Program-made: the position numbers and the translations under genes
In this document: positions 63,734 to 64,000 of the stretch, piece after piece
How positions within the stretch are numbered: position 1 is the stretch's first letter
Layout: each line of letters starts with the position of its first letter
DNA from: Staphylococcus condimenti
GTDB lineage: Bacteria > Bacillota > Bacilli > Staphylococcales > Staphylococcaceae
NCBI RefSeq assembly: GCF_001618885.1
Contig: NZ_CP015114.1
Span: forward strand, 620,001-684,000
Direction: 5' to 3'
Length of the DNA: 64,000 nucleotides
The notes under the pieces: generated by a model
Seen by the model: only the letters and a program-made list of their open reading frames with translations
Databases searched by the model: none
What the model was told of the DNA's origin: nothing

Positions 63734-64000
63734 TTAATTTTGCTCTTTTTCAACCTCAGCTTTGGGATTCTTTTTAGGATGAATATAGTTGTAACTCTTT
63801 GCTTCTTCCGCTGTAATAGGACGTGATGATACTTTATAAGGTTTAATATAATTCATTTCTGATACATCAAAGGATCCATCTTTATTTACACGTTCTATAT
63901 AAGCCACGTGTCCTAGTTTACCTTTCGTTGTCTGCATTAAAGCATGGGCAGCTGGTTTATTATTAACAACATAGCCATCTTTTTTAGCGTCCTTAGCCCA
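63734..64000 (-). CDS. CHAP-domain protein, C-terminal part only
   Basis: The gene extends beyond the right edge; 88 residues plus a stop are visible. The pattern WAKDAKKDGY, LGHVAYIERVNKDGSFDVSEMNY is the C-terminal half of a CHAP amidase domain, with the catalytic His in GHVAYIE. Staphylococcal CHAP proteins are mostly secreted cell-wall hydrolases such as SsaA. The tail is Lys/Glu-rich. The N terminus and any signal peptide are outside the window. Confidence 0.85.
   Translation of the reverse strand, partial: WAKDAKKDGYVVNNKPAAHALMQTTKGKLGHVAYIERVNKDGSFDVSEMNYIKPYKVSSRPITAEEAKSYNYIHPKKNPKAEVEKEQN

Overview
The window is low-GC Firmicute chromosome, almost certainly a coagulase-negative Staphylococcus. 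I base this on the YSIRK-type surface protein at the left edge, the staphylococcal gene order, and protein sequences that read as close relatives of S. aureus core proteins. The species cannot be fixed from the window alone. Almost everything is on the minus strand, so transcription runs from high to low coordinates.

Left part (1-25400): the 5' part of a large FIVAR-repeat cell-wall surface protein; rpsP-rimM-trmD-rplS, with an L19-leader-like hairpin before rplS; a frameshifted yxeA-like gene; the SRP/chromosome block rnc-smc-ftsY-ylxM-ffh; the fatty-acid/phospholipid block fapR-plsX-fabD-fabG-acpP with a FapR operator; recG; the two-subunit serine dehydratase sdaAB-sdaAA; and fakA with an Asp23-family gene. 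Next come rpmB (plus strand), a small unknown gene, and thiN-rpe-rsgA.

Middle part (25400-43600): prkC-stp-rlmN-rsmB-fmt-def-like, then priA-coaBC, rpoZ-gmk, and rqcH on plus. Between def-like and priA sits a loose block of small genes: two hypotheticals, a CpsB/CapC-type PHP phosphatase and a Rossmann reductase. A second CpsB-like gene lies beside rqcH. No capsule operon or tyrosine kinase is nearby. A 27-codon membrane-peptide ORF with its own ribosome binding site and terminator lies at 43443-43526.

Right part (43580-64000): the complete pyrimidine operon pyrR-pyrP-pyrB-pyrC-carA-carB-pyrK-pyrD-pyrF-pyrE plus a 63-residue unknown, with two PyrR-type attenuators. A type I restriction-modification operon (hsdM-hsdS-hsdR) follows, apparently inserted between pyrR and rluD. 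Its hsdM is broken by a one-base frameshift, so the system is probably inactive unless this is a sequence error. The window ends with rluD, lspA and a partial CHAP-domain gene.

The clearest points for follow-up are the two A-run frameshifts (hsdM and yxeA-like), the catalytically degenerate deformylase, the orphan CpsB-like pair (one with a 13-bp palindrome upstream), the 27-residue peptide gene, and several structured RNA leaders. I did not find a convincing, wholly new multi-gene system. No tRNA, rRNA, CRISPR array or insertion sequence was seen.
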